A stretch of DNA of 62,362 nt from Pleurocapsa minor HA4230-MV1 (GCA_019359095.1 JAHHHZ010000002.1:1-62362), one strand, 5' to 3'; counted from the first letter of the stretch, positions 1 to 10,370 are shown. Numbers and translations are program-made. Notes: generated from the letters alone by a model not told the origin.

Positions 1-80
<80 letters not shown>

Positions 81-301
81 TAATTTCATCAATCACAAGG
101 TTGATTTTTCGCTCTTATTTAACTTTCACCAGCTCTTTTGTGAAGTTTTGATTAAGTTTACCAAAACTTGCTCTATCCTCTCACTTGGAGTGGTTTATAA
201 TTGACTTTTTATCCAAAAAACTTGGGGGCTTTAAAACTGTCAAACTATTGTATTGTCTTGGTTCTCACGCTTTGAGTGACCGAAGCCCCTCTCAACCGCG
301 C
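81..301 (-). other. 16S precursor leader
   Basis: This is the stretch between the mature 16S end and the promoter at 302-337, about 220 bases of untranslated leader. It has no reading frame of note. In cyanobacteria such leaders carry the upstream strand of the RNase III processing stem; the matching strand would be 3' of 16S and outside this window, so pairing cannot be checked. Confidence 0.6.
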
Positions 302-337
302 ATTTACCAATATAAGCAACATTTCTAATAAAGTCAA
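302..337 (-). promoter_or_regulatory. rRNA operon promoter
   Basis: On the minus strand there is TTGACT (337-332), exactly 17 bases, then TATATT (314-309). Transcription would start near 302 and run into 16S. The bases after the -10 are rich in G and C (TAAATGCGCGG), the discriminator type typical of growth-rate and ppGpp-controlled stable RNA promoters. The boxes are seen directly; the control mode is inference. Confidence 0.7.
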
Positions 338-437
338 CCCCCTTTTCCAACATTATTTGAGGATTTGAGTCCTTTTGGCTCTTAAAGTGTTTCCAGACTT
401 GACTTTAAGAGATTTGAAAAAAGTTGAAATTGTTATA

Positions 438-1694
438 TTAAACATTTTTAAATTGTTCTTTGGCGGAAGTAAATGATTCTTTCATCACAGACTGAATTTT
501 CTTGGGGTCAGGTTTTTTCCCTCCCATTAAATCGCCGAAATAGACACAAGCGCCTTCTCCAAGTGACCAAGTATAAGCTGCTGCCCAAGATGCTGCAATA
601 ACGCTACCAAAACCAGGAATGAATTTAACTAATTCCCGCCCGATCGCTTGAGCCAAAAAGCCACCCGCGATCGCACTAGCAATTCCTCCAGCCTGAGAAG
701 GGGATAAAGTCTGGCCATATAATTTGCCCAACAACCCAACTAGGGATATTTGCAAAGCAGTTAATACAGGCATTGTCGCAAAAGGCAAAGGAACAGCAGC
801 TAAAGTAGCAGCCATAGTGGAAAATGCAACTAGATAACGTCTAGCCGTATCACGGTAAAGATTACCCAGTTCATCACTCATGCTGTTGTCTAATAATTGA
901 GCAATCGTTCTCGATTCAGCTTCGGGAAGTAATTCTGCTATAGCTTCTGTGAATGCCTTTAAGCCATAGAAAGTAGGATTAAATTCATCTTCTTCAAGAG
1001 TAAAATCAATTAGGACAGAGCGATCGCAAAATTGCTTAAAGTCTTGTTGAATTGCCTGAAATGCTCGTTTAACTGCTTCATAGTTGGGTGGATATTCGGG
1101 GTGATCTGCCACGTCAGCAGGATAGATTTCATGTAGACAAGTAACTGTCAGCAAGCAAGGTATGTTGGGATAGTCTTGACGTAATTGTTTAGCTATCTGT
1201 TGCAAAGTGTCGGTAGCAAAGTCGTTGATTTTGACAGTGAGGATCAAAATTCGGGCGCGTTGAGTATCTTGCTCAAGTTCGGCTTTGAGTTCTTTAATAA
1301 TATTTTGAGTATCTTGATTAAGATCTCCCAAGCCTACTGTATCAGTGAAAATTAATAGGGGAAGATCTTCTGAAGGATAAGCGTATCTTTCAGTATTTTG
1401 AGTATGAGGACGAAAACCCTGACCAACAATTTCCGCCGCTACTCCTGTTAAACCTCGAACAATTGAACTTTTACCCGCTTGAGGCTTGCCAATTAATAAA
1501 GCCTCGGTTGTCGGTAACTTTTCTCTGACAGTAGTTAATATTTCCGCAACTTGCTCATCGCTGACATTAAACCAACTAGTAGCTTTTTTAGCCACACTAT
1601 CGGTAGGCAGCAATTTTTTTAAACGTCTTGTAGCATCATCTACATTTTTTGATGCTCGATCTTTCCAATCATTCAACCAGGAAAATTTGCTCAT
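438..1694 (-). CDS. Dynamin-like/Era-type GTPase with C-terminal membrane domain (DUF697-like)
   Basis: A 418-residue GTP-binding protein. The P-loop is GKPQAGKSS at residues 69-77 and the G3 motif DTVG at 118-121. The usual G4 motif NKxD is not seen; the corresponding strand reads LLTVTCLHE, so base recognition may differ. Residues about 290-400 form hydrophobic helices rich in Gly and Ala, ending in GFGSVIAASWAAAYTWSLGE, like the DUF697 (YcjF) membrane-associated domain. The protein probably acts at a membrane, in remodelling or stress response, but no substrate can be named. The small gene at 1715-2053 lies 20 bases upstream on the same strand, so the two are likely co-transcribed. The family call is firm, the cellular role unknown. 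Confidence 0.85.
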   Translation of the reverse strand: MSKFSWLNDWKDRASKNVDDATRRLKKLLPTDSVAKKATSWFNVSDEQVAEILTTVREKLPTTEALLIGKPQAGKSSIVRGLTGVAAEIVGQGFRPHTQNTERYAYPSEDLPLLIFTDTVGLGDLNQDTQNIIKELKAELEQDTQRARILILTVKINDFATDTLQQIAKQLRQDYPNIPCLLTVTCLHEIYPADVADHPEYPPNYEAVKRAFQAIQQDFKQFCDRSVLIDFTLEEDEFNPTFYGLKAFTEAIAELLPEAESRTIAQLLDNSMSDELGNLYRDTARRYLVAFSTMAATLAAVPLPFATMPVLTALQISLVGLLGKLYGQTLSPSQAGGIASAIAGGFLAQAIGRELVKFIPGFGSVIAASWAAAYTWSLGEGACVYFGDLMGGKKPDPKKIQSVMKESFTSAKEQFKNV

Positions 1695-1714
1695 CTTTCG
1701 CTAAGTTATAGAAA

Positions 1715-2053
1715 TTATGCGCCACAGCAACGATCTATACCTAGACTATCTAAAATTAAATCGCTGACGGCATTAGCAACAGCAAATTCGCTGTAAAAAC
1801 TTCGACTAAAATCAAAGGCTCGCATTTCAGCAATAATAGCTATTACTAGTGAACCTAAATCGTTTTCTCCTTCCATACGTTGACGAACAAATATTTTGGC
1901 TGCTCTTTCGGCTATTTTGCCATTAACTATTTCGGGTAAAAACTCTTCATCTAACCAGATACGTAGAGAATCCCTGAGCCATGCTTCCTCTTTCTCAGGA
2001 TGTTGTATGTCAGGTAAAGTTATAGGAGCGATTGGACTAGCAGAGTCTGTCAT
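1715..2053 (-). CDS. Conserved hypothetical protein
   Basis: About 112 residues from the ATG at 2053; the open frame extends upstream to a TTG at 2098, but the ATG gives MTDSASP, a more ordinary N-terminus. The body is mostly predicted helix with the segment AWLRDSLRIWLDEEFLPEI and ends in GIDRCCGA, a double-Cys tail. No signal peptide or membrane span. I do not recognise a named family. It precedes the GTPase at 438-1694 by 20 bases and is probably expressed with it, which makes a partner or regulator role possible but unproven. Confidence 0.6.
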   Translation of the reverse strand: MTDSASPIAPITLPDIQHPEKEEAWLRDSLRIWLDEEFLPEIVNGKIAERAAKIFVRQRMEGENDLGSLVIAIIAEMRAFDFSRSFYSEFAVANAVSDLILDSLGIDRCCGA

Positions 2054-2175
2054 GGTAGTTAGTTTAGTTAAATTGGTATTTAAAAAGTCAATAATCAACT
2101 ATGAGCTACTAATAGATTAATACAGGTAATTTTTAGTCTAAACATCTTTATTTAGAAATAGATGATTATAAAAGT

Positions 2176-2751
2176 ATGGAAATTGATATTCCTGTAATTG
2201 TGGAAGGATACAGTCAGGGTTATTTTTTAATGGCGGGCGATGAGGGTCAGTTGGACTGGTATTCTAGTCGTCAGCGTACCCTTATTCCCTTAGACGATCG
2301 CTTTCACTATCCAAAATCTTTACAAAGAGTACTTAATCAAGAACGTTTTACTGTAGCGATTAACCGTGATTTTCCAGCAGTTTGTGAAGGTTGTAGCGAT
2401 CGCGAGAGTACTTGGATTTCTGATGAGCTAATGGAGATTTATTTAGCTTTACATCAAGCTGGTTGGGCGCATAGTTTTGAGACTTGGCAGGGAGATGAGC
2501 TAGCAGGGGGAATATTGGGTATTGCGATCAAAGGCGCATTTATTGGCGAATCAATGTTTTATCGGATTACTGAAGGCTCGAAAGTGGCGATGGTAAAATT
2601 AGTTGAACATTTAAGGGCAAGAAAATATGTTGTATTTGATGCTCAATTACAAAACCCTCATTTAGAACGTTTCGGCTCGGTCATTGTTGCTTCAGAAGAT
2701 TATCAGAAAATGTTGCACCAGGCTTTGATACGAGATTGCATTTTCCCCTAA
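2176..2751 (+). CDS. aat: Leucyl/phenylalanyl-tRNA--protein transferase
   Basis: Transfers Leu or Phe from charged tRNA to proteins with N-terminal Arg or Lys, marking them for ClpS/ClpAP decay (N-degron pathway). The 191-residue product has the family signature TWISDELM (79-86), an HS pair at 99-100 with the following ETW, the GG of LAGG, GESMF at 124-128, and the late NPHLERFG. It is shorter than the E. coli enzyme (234 residues), mainly at the N-terminus. It is transcribed away from the gene at 1715-2053, with about 120 bases between the starts holding both promoters. Confidence 0.92.
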   Translation: MEIDIPVIVEGYSQGYFLMAGDEGQLDWYSSRQRTLIPLDDRFHYPKSLQRVLNQERFTVAINRDFPAVCEGCSDRESTWISDELMEIYLALHQAGWAHSFETWQGDELAGGILGIAIKGAFIGESMFYRITEGSKVAMVKLVEHLRARKYVVFDAQLQNPHLERFGSVIVASEDYQKMLHQALIRDCIFP

Positions 2752-3468
2752 GCTCATTAATTCTTTGCTCTACTTTTTATCTGCTATGGATATGTTGCCA
2801 AATACTAAAAAACGACCATGACATATGTGTCCATGAATCGCATCTTTCATTTAAATTCTTTGAAAATTTATTTAGTTTATTATTTAGTTTTTTTTAATTC
2901 TCTAAATTGGGTTGGAGAGGAGTAAATGTAGGCTAGGCTTTGATAGACCTCCTTTTTAGGACTTTAAAGACGTAAGTGTGAAACTAAACTAGCCTTCAAA
3001 ATACTCCTATCCATTGTCTTTTCGCAAACTTAACGAGACTTCCCAATAAACTTATCCGTAGCTTCAAATTCGAGAGCAAAATGTTCAAGTAGTTTTAAAT
3101 AGTTATAGTGTGAAGTTTATCGACCGCACAACAGCTTTTTTCAATATTCAGATTTTGGTAATTAGCCATATCTGGTAAAGATTGCGACTTGTACTAATGC
3201 TATTTACCTAGCAAATAAAGGATAATAGTTAGATAAGTCGACCTATTTATTCCCTTCAATCTGATGATACGCTATTGTGTAGATTCATAACGGGAGGTAC
3301 TTGCTAGAATCTATCTTGGAAAGAAGCTTGGTGTACTTCTTTGTACCTGCTGTTAACCTAACACTCTTGACTTTACAAAACAAGATATGTTTAGCAACAT
3401 TTACAGTATTTAATAAGCTGCAATATTGTCTTGATTTAACTAAATTTTTTCTGTTTTAAATTAATCAT
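2752..3468. other. 717-base spacer between aat and polA
   Basis: No convincing reading frame with a ribosome site on either strand and no tRNA. It is AT-rich in its first part and contains one foldable block at 3295-3348, listed separately. The polA start is preceded by an AT-rich stretch without an obvious Shine-Dalgarno sequence. Confidence 0.6.
3295..3348 (+). ncRNA. Candidate structured RNA or leader element upstream of polA
   Basis: AGGTAC (3295-3300) can pair with GTACCT (3343-3348), and just inside it AAAGAAG (3320-3326) pairs with CTTCTTT (3336-3342) around a 9-base loop. The two right-hand arms are directly adjacent, so the stems would stack. It ends 120 bases before the polA start on the same strand. 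There is no U-run after it, so it is not a simple terminator. I do not recognise it as a known cyanobacterial RNA family; it is a fold candidate only. Confidence 0.3.
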
Positions 3469-6396
3469 ATGTCATCTACTGTTGTAATCAATTCCACTTT
3501 CAATCAGATTAAACCACTGTTAATTTTGCTAGACGGGCATTCTTTAGCATTTCGTGCGTACTATGCTTTTAATAATTTGAGAAACGAGCCTTTGGTCACT
3601 TCCCAAGGTGTTCCTACTAGTATTTGTTTTGGTTTTATCAACTCTTTATTGCAGGTATTAGAAATAGAATCGCCTCAGTCTATGGCGATCGCCTTTGATT
3701 TAAGTGAAGCAACTTTCCGTCATCAAGCTGATGTGAACTATAAAAGCGATCGCCTTGAAACTCCCGCAGACTTTATTCTCGATCTGCAAAATCTGCAAAA
3801 GCTACTTCAAGGCTTTAACTTGCCGATGATTACTAAGGCGGGATACGAAGCCGATGATATTTTAGGCACGCTCGCCACCAAAGCCAGTCAGGCGGGGTAT
3901 AGAGTTAAGATTGTGACGGGCGATCGCGATTTATTTCAGATGGTAGATGATGACAAAGAAATTAGTGTTCTCTATCTCCACAATCAAGCTTTTCGGAAAT
4001 CAGCCAGCAGCTACACTGAATTTGATCGTGCCGGGGTAATTGACAAGATGGGGGTTACTCCCGAACAGATTGTAGATTATAAAGCCCTCTGTGGTGATAA
4101 ATCTGACTGTATCCCAGGTATAGCAGGAATTGGCCCTAAAACGGCAGTGAAGTTTTTACAGGAATATCAAACCTTATCTGGAGTATATGACAATCTAGAC
4201 AAGATTAAAGGAGCAAACCAGAAAAAACTAGCTGAGGGGAGAGAAGATGCTTTTCATTCTCAGTTTCTCGCCCAAATCGAGATTAATGCCCCAATTGAAA
4301 TTGAATTAAAAGACTGCGATTTGGTTGGCTTTGAGCCAGATAAGGTATTACCTCTTCTGGAAGAATTAGAACTAAAAAAAGTTATTAAAAATCTAAACAA
4401 GCTCCAGATCAAACTTGGTGGATTAGGGGAAATTAAACAAATCGATCTTATACCCTCTGCTGCTAAAAATGATAGCAGTGGTCAATTATCTCTGTTCGAT
4501 CGGATTGAGCCAGAAGCGCCACCAGAATTATTTAAGCCTGAGTTAAACACCCAGATTATTGATACCGAAGAGAAGCTAGAGCAGCTAGTTCAAACCTTAA
4601 AGCAGCATAGCGATCCCCAAAAGCCTGTCGCTTGGGATACAGAGACTACTTCTTTAGAAACTCATTTAGCCAAATTAGTGGGGATTGGCTGTTGCTGGGG
4701 CGATCGCGATACAGATATTGCCTATATTCCTCTGGCTCATATAGCAGGAACACAACTAGAGGCAAAGTTTGTTTTAGAGACTTTAAAGCCTATTCTAGAG
4801 AGCGATCGCTATCCCAAGGCTTTCCAAAATGCGAAGTTTGATCGTCTGGTACTAGATCATCAGGGAATTAAACTGGCAGGAGTGGTATTTGATACGATGC
4901 TAGCCAGCTATGTCTTAAATCCTGAAACAACTCATAATCTGGGAGATTTATCAGAGCGCTATGGGTTAGAAATTACGGCGAAAAGCTACAAAGATTTAGG
5001 TATACCCAAAGGTAAAACCATCGCTGATTTAGATATTGCGGTAGTTGCTGATTACTGTGGTTTAGATGCCTATGCAACCTACTATCTTGTAGGTAAACTT
5101 AAAGCTAAATTAAGCGAATTTCCCGAATTAGCCAAGCTGTTATTGGATGTAGAACTACCTTTAGAACCTGTGTTGGCGACAATGGAAAATACAGGTATTA
5201 GATTAGATATTAAATATCTCCAGCAGTTTGCGCGACAACTAAATCAAGACTTACAAAAGCTCGAACAAGATACTTATCAAGCAGCAGGAGAGGAATTTAA
5301 CTTAAGTTCTCCTAAACAACTGAGTGTAATTCTGTTTGAAAAACTAGGACTCGATCTGAAAAAATCGCGCAAAACCAAAACAGGTTATTCTACCAATCAA
5401 CAGGTATTAGAAAAGCTGCGGGGAGATCATCCCGTCATTGACAACATGCTAGAACATCGAACTTTAGCTAAACTTAAATCCACCTACGTTGACGCTTTAC
5501 CTGCTCTGGTAAGAAAGTCTACAGGAAGGTTGCATACAGATTTCAATCAATCAGTGGTAGCTACAGGTAGATTATCCTCTTCTAACCCAAATTTGCAAAA
5601 CATTCCCATCCGTACTGAGTTTTCTCGCCAGATTCGTCAGGCGTTTATTCCTCAAGAGGGTTGGTTGCTAGTGGCGGCTGACTATTCCCAAATTGAATTA
5701 AGAATTTTGGCTCATCTAAGTCAAGAGCCTGTGTTAGTAGATGCCTACCGTAATGGTAAAGATGTTCATCGCGTAACGGCACAACTGCTGTTTGATAAAT
5801 TAGAAATTACTTCAGAAGAAAGACGCTTAGGCAAAATTATTAACTTTGGCGTAATTTATGGCATGGGAGCGCAAAGATTTGCGCGTGAATCTGGTTTTAA
5901 CACGGATGTTGGCAAGCAGTTTATTGAAAAATACCGCGAGCAGTATGCTCAGGTGTTTGGATATCTAGAAAGCGTCAAAAAACAGGCGATCGCTTTAGGT
6001 TATGTCAATACAATTTTAGGTAGAAGGCGTTACGTGAATTTAGTTAGCGACAGTCTTAAATCATTGCGAGGAACTAATTCAGCAGCAATTAATTTGGATC
6101 ATCTCGATTACAGTTATACCGATGCTCAAACCCTTAGAGCAGCAGCTAATTCACCAATTCAGGGTTCTAGTGCAGACATTATTAAGCTAGCTATGATTAA
6201 GCTACAGGATATTTTAAAAGATTATCAAGCTAGATTATTGCTACAGGTTCATGACGAATTGGTACTAGAAGTTCCTCCTGAAGAATGGCAGGAATTACAG
6301 CCGATTATTAAAGCGACGATGGAAAATGCTGTCAAGTTGAGCATTCCTTTAGCCGTGGATATTAATGCTGGTAAAAATTGGATGGAAGCAAAATAG
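3469..6396 (+). CDS. polA: DNA polymerase I
   Basis: 975 residues with all three domains: 5'-3' exonuclease (about 15-320), 3'-5' exonuclease (about 370-550) and family A polymerase (about 570-975). The proofreading site looks intact: Exo I DTETTS near 389, Exo II NAKFD, Exo III YCGLD. Polymerase motif A is DYSQIELR at about 738, motif B KIINFGVIYGMG, and motif C VHDELVLE at about 928. It fills gaps in excision repair and removes Okazaki RNA primers. The length matches other cyanobacterial Pol I. The start is ATG at 3469, giving a slightly long N-terminus before the conserved LLILLDGHSLAFRAYYA. Confidence 0.97.
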   Translation: MSSTVVINSTFNQIKPLLILLDGHSLAFRAYYAFNNLRNEPLVTSQGVPTSICFGFINSLLQVLEIESPQSMAIAFDLSEATFRHQADVNYKSDRLETPADFILDLQNLQKLLQGFNLPMITKAGYEADDILGTLATKASQAGYRVKIVTGDRDLFQMVDDDKEISVLYLHNQAFRKSASSYTEFDRAGVIDKMGVTPEQIVDYKALCGDKSDCIPGIAGIGPKTAVKFLQEYQTLSGVYDNLDKIKGANQKKLAEGREDAFHSQFLAQIEINAPIEIELKDCDLVGFEPDKVLPLLEELELKKVIKNLNKLQIKLGGLGEIKQIDLIPSAAKNDSSGQLSLFDRIEPEAPPELFKPELNTQIIDTEEKLEQLVQTLKQHSDPQKPVAWDTETTSLETHLAKLVGIGCCWGDRDTDIAYIPLAHIAGTQLEAKFVLETLKPILESDRYPKAFQNAKFDRLVLDHQGIKLAGVVFDTMLASYVLNPETTHNLGDLSERYGLEITAKSYKDLGIPKGKTIADLDIAVVADYCGLDAYATYYLVGKLKAKLSEFPELAKLLLDVELPLEPVLATMENTGIRLDIKYLQQFARQLNQDLQKLEQDTYQAAGEEFNLSSPKQLSVILFEKLGLDLKKSRKTKTGYSTNQQVLEKLRGDHPVIDNMLEHRTLAKLKSTYVDALPALVRKSTGRLHTDFNQSVVATGRLSSSNPNLQNIPIRTEFSRQIRQAFIPQEGWLLVAADYSQIELRILAHLSQEPVLVDAYRNGKDVHRVTAQLLFDKLEITSEERRLGKIINFGVIYGMGAQRFARESGFNTDVGKQFIEKYREQYAQVFGYLESVKKQAIALGYVNTILGRRRYVNLVSDSLKSLRGTNSAAINLDHLDYSYTDAQTLRAAANSPIQGSSADIIKLAMIKLQDILKDYQARLLLQVHDELVLEVPPEEWQELQPIIKATMENAVKLSIPLAVDINAGKNWMEAK

Positions 6397-6433
6397 AAGA
6401 GCTATAAGCTATAAGTGAAGGCTAGTAAAACTC

Positions 6434-6457
6434 GCGCAAAGGCGCAAAGGCGCAAAG
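6434..6457. repeat. Three 8-bp tandem repeats (GCGCAAAG)
   Basis: GCGCAAAG occurs three times head to tail just after polA. This is an octamer, unlike the 7-bp arrays elsewhere in the window. The rest of the 6397-6644 spacer shows nothing else clear. Confidence 0.8.
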
Positions 6458-6644
6458 ATTTTAGAGAACCTATTTAAGATCTCGATCTCTAAGAAGCTAC
6501 TGCTAGTCTCCTAATCATTAGCCTAACGAAACATAAGATTGAGCTTGGTTGTTGCATTCGAGCTTATTTCTCTCAAAGTTGTCTATTGGTTGAACAAGCG
6601 ATCGCCAAAGCTCTGATATTTTTTTGGCTTAGAAGCACCAGGAT

Positions 6645-7823
6645 TTATTTTGTAATTAGCTGCTGAAAATACTCGACTTTATAATTTAAAGTCTTAGCTA
6701 ATTCTAAAGCCTGCTGAAAATACTGCTTCGCCTCCTTTTTTTGCTCTAGCTTCAAATATATTTTGCCTAGGGTATCGTAGGTATTAATTAAGCCATAGTG
6801 GTTATAAGACTGGCGTTGTACCTTCTCTAGCTGAGTAAAAGTGGCGATCGCCTTTTGTTCTTGTCCTTGTTTGAGATATAGTTTTCCCAGGCTCTCTAAG
6901 GCATCATTGGCGATCGCTAATTGTTGTGTTGCGGATGCTAAGGTAAACCCTCGCTCATAGGCTTCTCTAGCCTTTGTAGTTTGGTTAAGAGCTTCATAGT
7001 CGTGGGCGATCGCCAATTCTAATCCTGCTACTTGGTCTAGTTTGTTATTCTTGGTATAGTTTTTGATTAAACGTTTTCTCTCGGCTATGGCTGGTTTAGT
7101 TTGACCAGTGCGATCGTAGAGATCGATTAAAGTAGTGAGATAAAAATTAACTTGCTCTGAATTAGATTTTGATTCAGCCAAAGTTAATAATTCTTGATAG
7201 GTTTTGACAGCTGAAGAATAGTCAAAATTGGCTACATAGAGTTCAGCTAAAATTTGGAGATTTTCCGTAACCGCAGCTAAATTCTGTTGCTGCTTACTGT
7301 TGTTTAAGATTTGTTGCTCAATGGCGATCGCCTGCTCCAGATATCTAACCTGTTGATAGGCTGTGGCAAGGCTTTCTAGTAATTGAGGAGATAAATTGGC
7401 AATAGTTATTCCTTTTTCAATCGTAATTAAACGATTAGCAATATTGCGTAGATCTACAGCTCGATTTTCTTGCCAAGCGATCGCGCCAACTTTACCTAAA
7501 GCCTCAATTTCCACCTCGGTATTAATAGCACGAGCAAGTTTTAACTGACGATACCATAGTTCAAATGCTCTATTCGTATTACCTTGTTGCAACTCCTGCG
7601 ATGCCGTTTGCTGGAGTTGGTTAATTTTCTGCTCAAGGCGATAAATTTCAAAAGCAGATAACTTCCGTCTACCATAACCAGGTGGAATTACAGGATCGCG
7701 GCGATCTACTCCTGTTTGTAAAGGATTAGCTATTTGGCTTTGAGCTAATAATTGATGGTGAACACAAAAAAGATTAATACCTCCCGCTAATAAAACGCTC
7801 AATACAATCTTCCAACTATTCAC
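6645..7823 (-). CDS. Tetratricopeptide-repeat protein with signal sequence
   Basis: 392 residues. Residues 1-27 form a signal peptide or anchor (basic start, hydrophobic core VLSVLLAGGINLF, then LLAQS). From about residue 50 it is all helical, with TPR units clearest at the C-terminus, for example LAELYVANFDYSSAVKTYQE and LGKIYLKLEQKKEAKQYFQQ. Such proteins scaffold complexes, here on the periplasmic or thylakoid-lumen side. It begins 3 bases after the topoisomerase gene 7827-10370 ends, so the two are co-transcribed. No partner can be read from the sequence. Confidence 0.85.
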   Translation of the reverse strand: MNSWKIVLSVLLAGGINLFCVHHQLLAQSQIANPLQTGVDRRDPVIPPGYGRRKLSAFEIYRLEQKINQLQQTASQELQQGNTNRAFELWYRQLKLARAINTEVEIEALGKVGAIAWQENRAVDLRNIANRLITIEKGITIANLSPQLLESLATAYQQVRYLEQAIAIEQQILNNSKQQQNLAAVTENLQILAELYVANFDYSSAVKTYQELLTLAESKSNSEQVNFYLTTLIDLYDRTGQTKPAIAERKRLIKNYTKNNKLDQVAGLELAIAHDYEALNQTTKAREAYERGFTLASATQQLAIANDALESLGKLYLKQGQEQKAIATFTQLEKVQRQSYNHYGLINTYDTLGKIYLKLEQKKEAKQYFQQALELAKTLNYKVEYFQQLITK

Positions 7824-7826
7824 TCC

Positions 7827-10370
7827 TTACTCCTCATTTCCCGCAAATGGATATACTCCAGTAATAACCTCATTTGCTTTTAATTGACCAACTCTCGCTC
7901 CTGGATCATTTTTGTCTGCTTTGACGAGGCTTTCGACAGGTAAGACTAGCCTGCGATCGATACTCGTAGTGAGAACAATATTTTCTCTACCAGTAGTCGC
8001 GATAATTCCCACCAAGGTATCTTCTTTGGTCGTAAATTGAATTGCTTGAGTTCCAATATCCCCTCGATTACCCAATCTTAGGGAGTTAACGGGAATCTGT
8101 TTACCAAATCCTAACTGAGAAATGACAGCCAGAGAATCCTCGGATTGTACATTACAACAACCCGCCAGATTTTCTTTGACTCGTAAACGCATAACCCTAC
8201 TTCCCTGAGCATTTCTACCCATCAAAGGAATTTGCAGATCGTCAATCGGCAAACGTAAAATACGTCCTCCAGTAGTGGCGATCGCCATTTCTGTTTTAGT
8301 AGTAAAACCAAAATATTTAAGAGTATCTTTTTCTTTAAGCTTAATCAGAACTAATCCCCGATTGCCTAAAGCATCTAACTCTTGAGCAGCTAAACGTTTA
8401 ATAATGCCCTTTTCCGTCAGCATCATCAAGTCTAAATCCTGATAATTTTCAGGGAGAAAGAAATGTGCCACCGTAGTCTTGGCATCTCTTTGTGCTGCGG
8501 ATGATAGTAATTCTACAGCAGGTAATTCAGTAGTTTCCAAGCTGGAAGGGACTTCTTTAAGGGTTACGGGATAAGCTTTACCACTGTCAGTAACCACAAT
8601 TAACTGATCGCGATCGCCAATCGGCTCTTGATGGAGGAGAAAATCTTGACCTTTTTGGGGAATAGTCTGATTAGCTTCTGACTCTGTAGATGGGTTTGAC
8701 CAATAAATACAGCCAGAACTGGTCACCTTTAATTTAGCTTGAACAGAGCGTTCAAAACTAAGAGTCGGCGACACTGTTAAAGCGGGATTTGGGTCAACAG
8801 TTTGCTTCGCTGACTGAGCTGGAGATTTTTTCTGAGTAGGCGTACTAGGAAGATCTTCGCTAACTGCTACGTTAATAATGCGCGTGCGACGTCGATCGTT
8901 AAACTTGCGTTTGAGAGCGCGTAATTCTTTTTTAAGAGATTTCAACAGTTCATGGCGATCGCCTAAAATACTATTTAACTCGCTAATCCGTTCTTGAAGA
9001 TCTGCTGATTCTGTTTCCAGCTTCTGTCTCTCTAAGCCTGTTAAACGGCGCATCGGCATTGCCAAAATTGAATCTCCCTGAGTAGGGGACAAGTCCAGCT
9101 CATCCTGGAGCCGTAATTTGGCAGTAGTACCGTCAGGAGCGTGGCGGAGGATTTCGATTACTGCATCAATCTGGTTTAAAGCCAGTAATAATCCTTCTAC
9201 GAGATGCAGCCTTTGATTAGCCTGCTCTAATTCATGACTATATTGTCTTCTAAGAGTTGCTTCGCGGAATTTAAGGAATTCTTCCAGGATACCGCGTAAG
9301 GGTAGCTGAACTGGCTTATTATCCACCAATGCCAGCATAATTGTCCCAAAATTACTTTGTAATGCTGTCTGGCGATAAAGCTCATGCAATACTTTCTTAG
9401 CCGTAATGTCTTTTTTGAGTTCAATCACGACTCGCATCCCACTGCGATCGCTTTCATCTCGAATATCGGAAATTCCTTCAATTCTGCCTTGGTTAACTAA
9501 AGCTGCTACCTTTTCAATCCACCCCGCCTTATTTACTTGATAGGGTAGCTCGGTAATCACCAGCGCTTTTTTTTCTTTCCGACGTTTTTTCCCTGTGGCA
9601 ATCTGTTCAATTTGAGTAATACCCCGCATCTTAATGATGCCTTTTCCCGTGCGATAGGCATCCTGGATTCCCTGAACCTCAACAATTTCACCACCTGTCG
9701 GAAAATCGGGCCCAGGTATCAGTTCCCAGAGTTTTTCGTCGGTTACGGTAGGGCGATCTATCAGGGTAATTAGACCATCCACCACTTCACCTAAGTTGTG
9801 TGGCGGAATATTAGTTGCCATGCCGACGGCAATTCCCGAACAGCCATTAAGCAGCAGAATCGGCAGCTGAACGGGTAAAACAACAGGTTCGGTTTGAGAA
9901 CTATCAAAATTATCGCTAAAGTTAACCGTAGATTCCCCAATCTCCGTTAACATTGCCTCATAAGCGACAGGCGCTAATCTAGTCTCGGTATAACGCATTG
10001 CTGCGGGGGGATCGTTATCTACCGAGCCAAAGTTACCATGACCATCTAAAAGCGGATACCGAGTTGAAAAGCTCTGTACCAAACGAACTAAAGCATCATA
10101 CACCGACTGATCGCCGTGAGGATGATATTTACCTAAAACATCTCCCACAACACGAGCGCACTTACGATAAGGACGATCTGGAGTCAGTCCTAATTCATAC
10201 ATGGCATAGAGAATACGTCGATGTACAGGCTTTAATCCATCTCGTACATCGGGCAAGGCTCGCCCCACAATGACGCTCATGGCATATTCCAGATATGACC
10301 TCTCCATTTCCTGATGTAGAGGGGTAGGGATAATCTGACCATTTCCTAACAAATTAAGCTGCTGTGCCAT
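7827..10370 (-). CDS. Type IIA DNA topoisomerase, subunit A (GyrA/ParC family)
   Basis: 847 residues. The N-terminal breakage-reunion domain has the helix [20 protein letters not shown], the quinolone-region [20 protein letters not shown], and the DNA-attacking Tyr127 in AMRYTETR. A coiled-coil tower follows, then a six-blade-type C-terminal domain (about 560-847). The GyrA box (QRRGGxG), needed for DNA wrapping and supercoiling by gyrase, is missing: the matching place reads [14 protein letters not shown] charged, Pro- and Gln-rich linker lies at about 500-545. The missing box favours a decatenating ParC-like paralogue. Cyanobacteria commonly have two such A subunits sharing one GyrB; this looks like the second. 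The gene name is left open. Confidence 0.9.
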   Translation of the reverse strand: MAQQLNLLGNGQIIPTPLHQEMERSYLEYAMSVIVGRALPDVRDGLKPVHRRILYAMYELGLTPDRPYRKCARVVGDVLGKYHPHGDQSVYDALVRLVQSFSTRYPLLDGHGNFGSVDNDPPAAMRYTETRLAPVAYEAMLTEIGESTVNFSDNFDSSQTEPVVLPVQLPILLLNGCSGIAVGMATNIPPHNLGEVVDGLITLIDRPTVTDEKLWELIPGPDFPTGGEIVEVQGIQDAYRTGKGIIKMRGITQIEQIATGKKRRKEKKALVITELPYQVNKAGWIEKVAALVNQGRIEGISDIRDESDRSGMRVVIELKKDITAKKVLHELYRQTALQSNFGTIMLALVDNKPVQLPLRGILEEFLKFREATLRRQYSHELEQANQRLHLVEGLLLALNQIDAVIEILRHAPDGTTAKLRLQDELDLSPTQGDSILAMPMRRLTGLERQKLETESADLQERISELNSILGDRHELLKSLKKELRALKRKFNDRRRTRIINVAVSEDLPSTPTQKKSPAQSAKQTVDPNPALTVSPTLSFERSVQAKLKVTSSGCIYWSNPSTESEANQTIPQKGQDFLLHQEPIGDRDQLIVVTDSGKAYPVTLKEVPSSLETTELPAVELLSSAAQRDAKTTVAHFFLPENYQDLDLMMLTEKGIIKRLAAQELDALGNRGLVLIKLKEKDTLKYFGFTTKTEMAIATTGGRILRLPIDDLQIPLMGRNAQGSRVMRLRVKENLAGCCNVQSEDSLAVISQLGFGKQIPVNSLRLGNRGDIGTQAIQFTTKEDTLVGIIATTGRENIVLTTSIDRRLVLPVESLVKADKNDPGARVGQLKANEVITGVYPFAGNEE

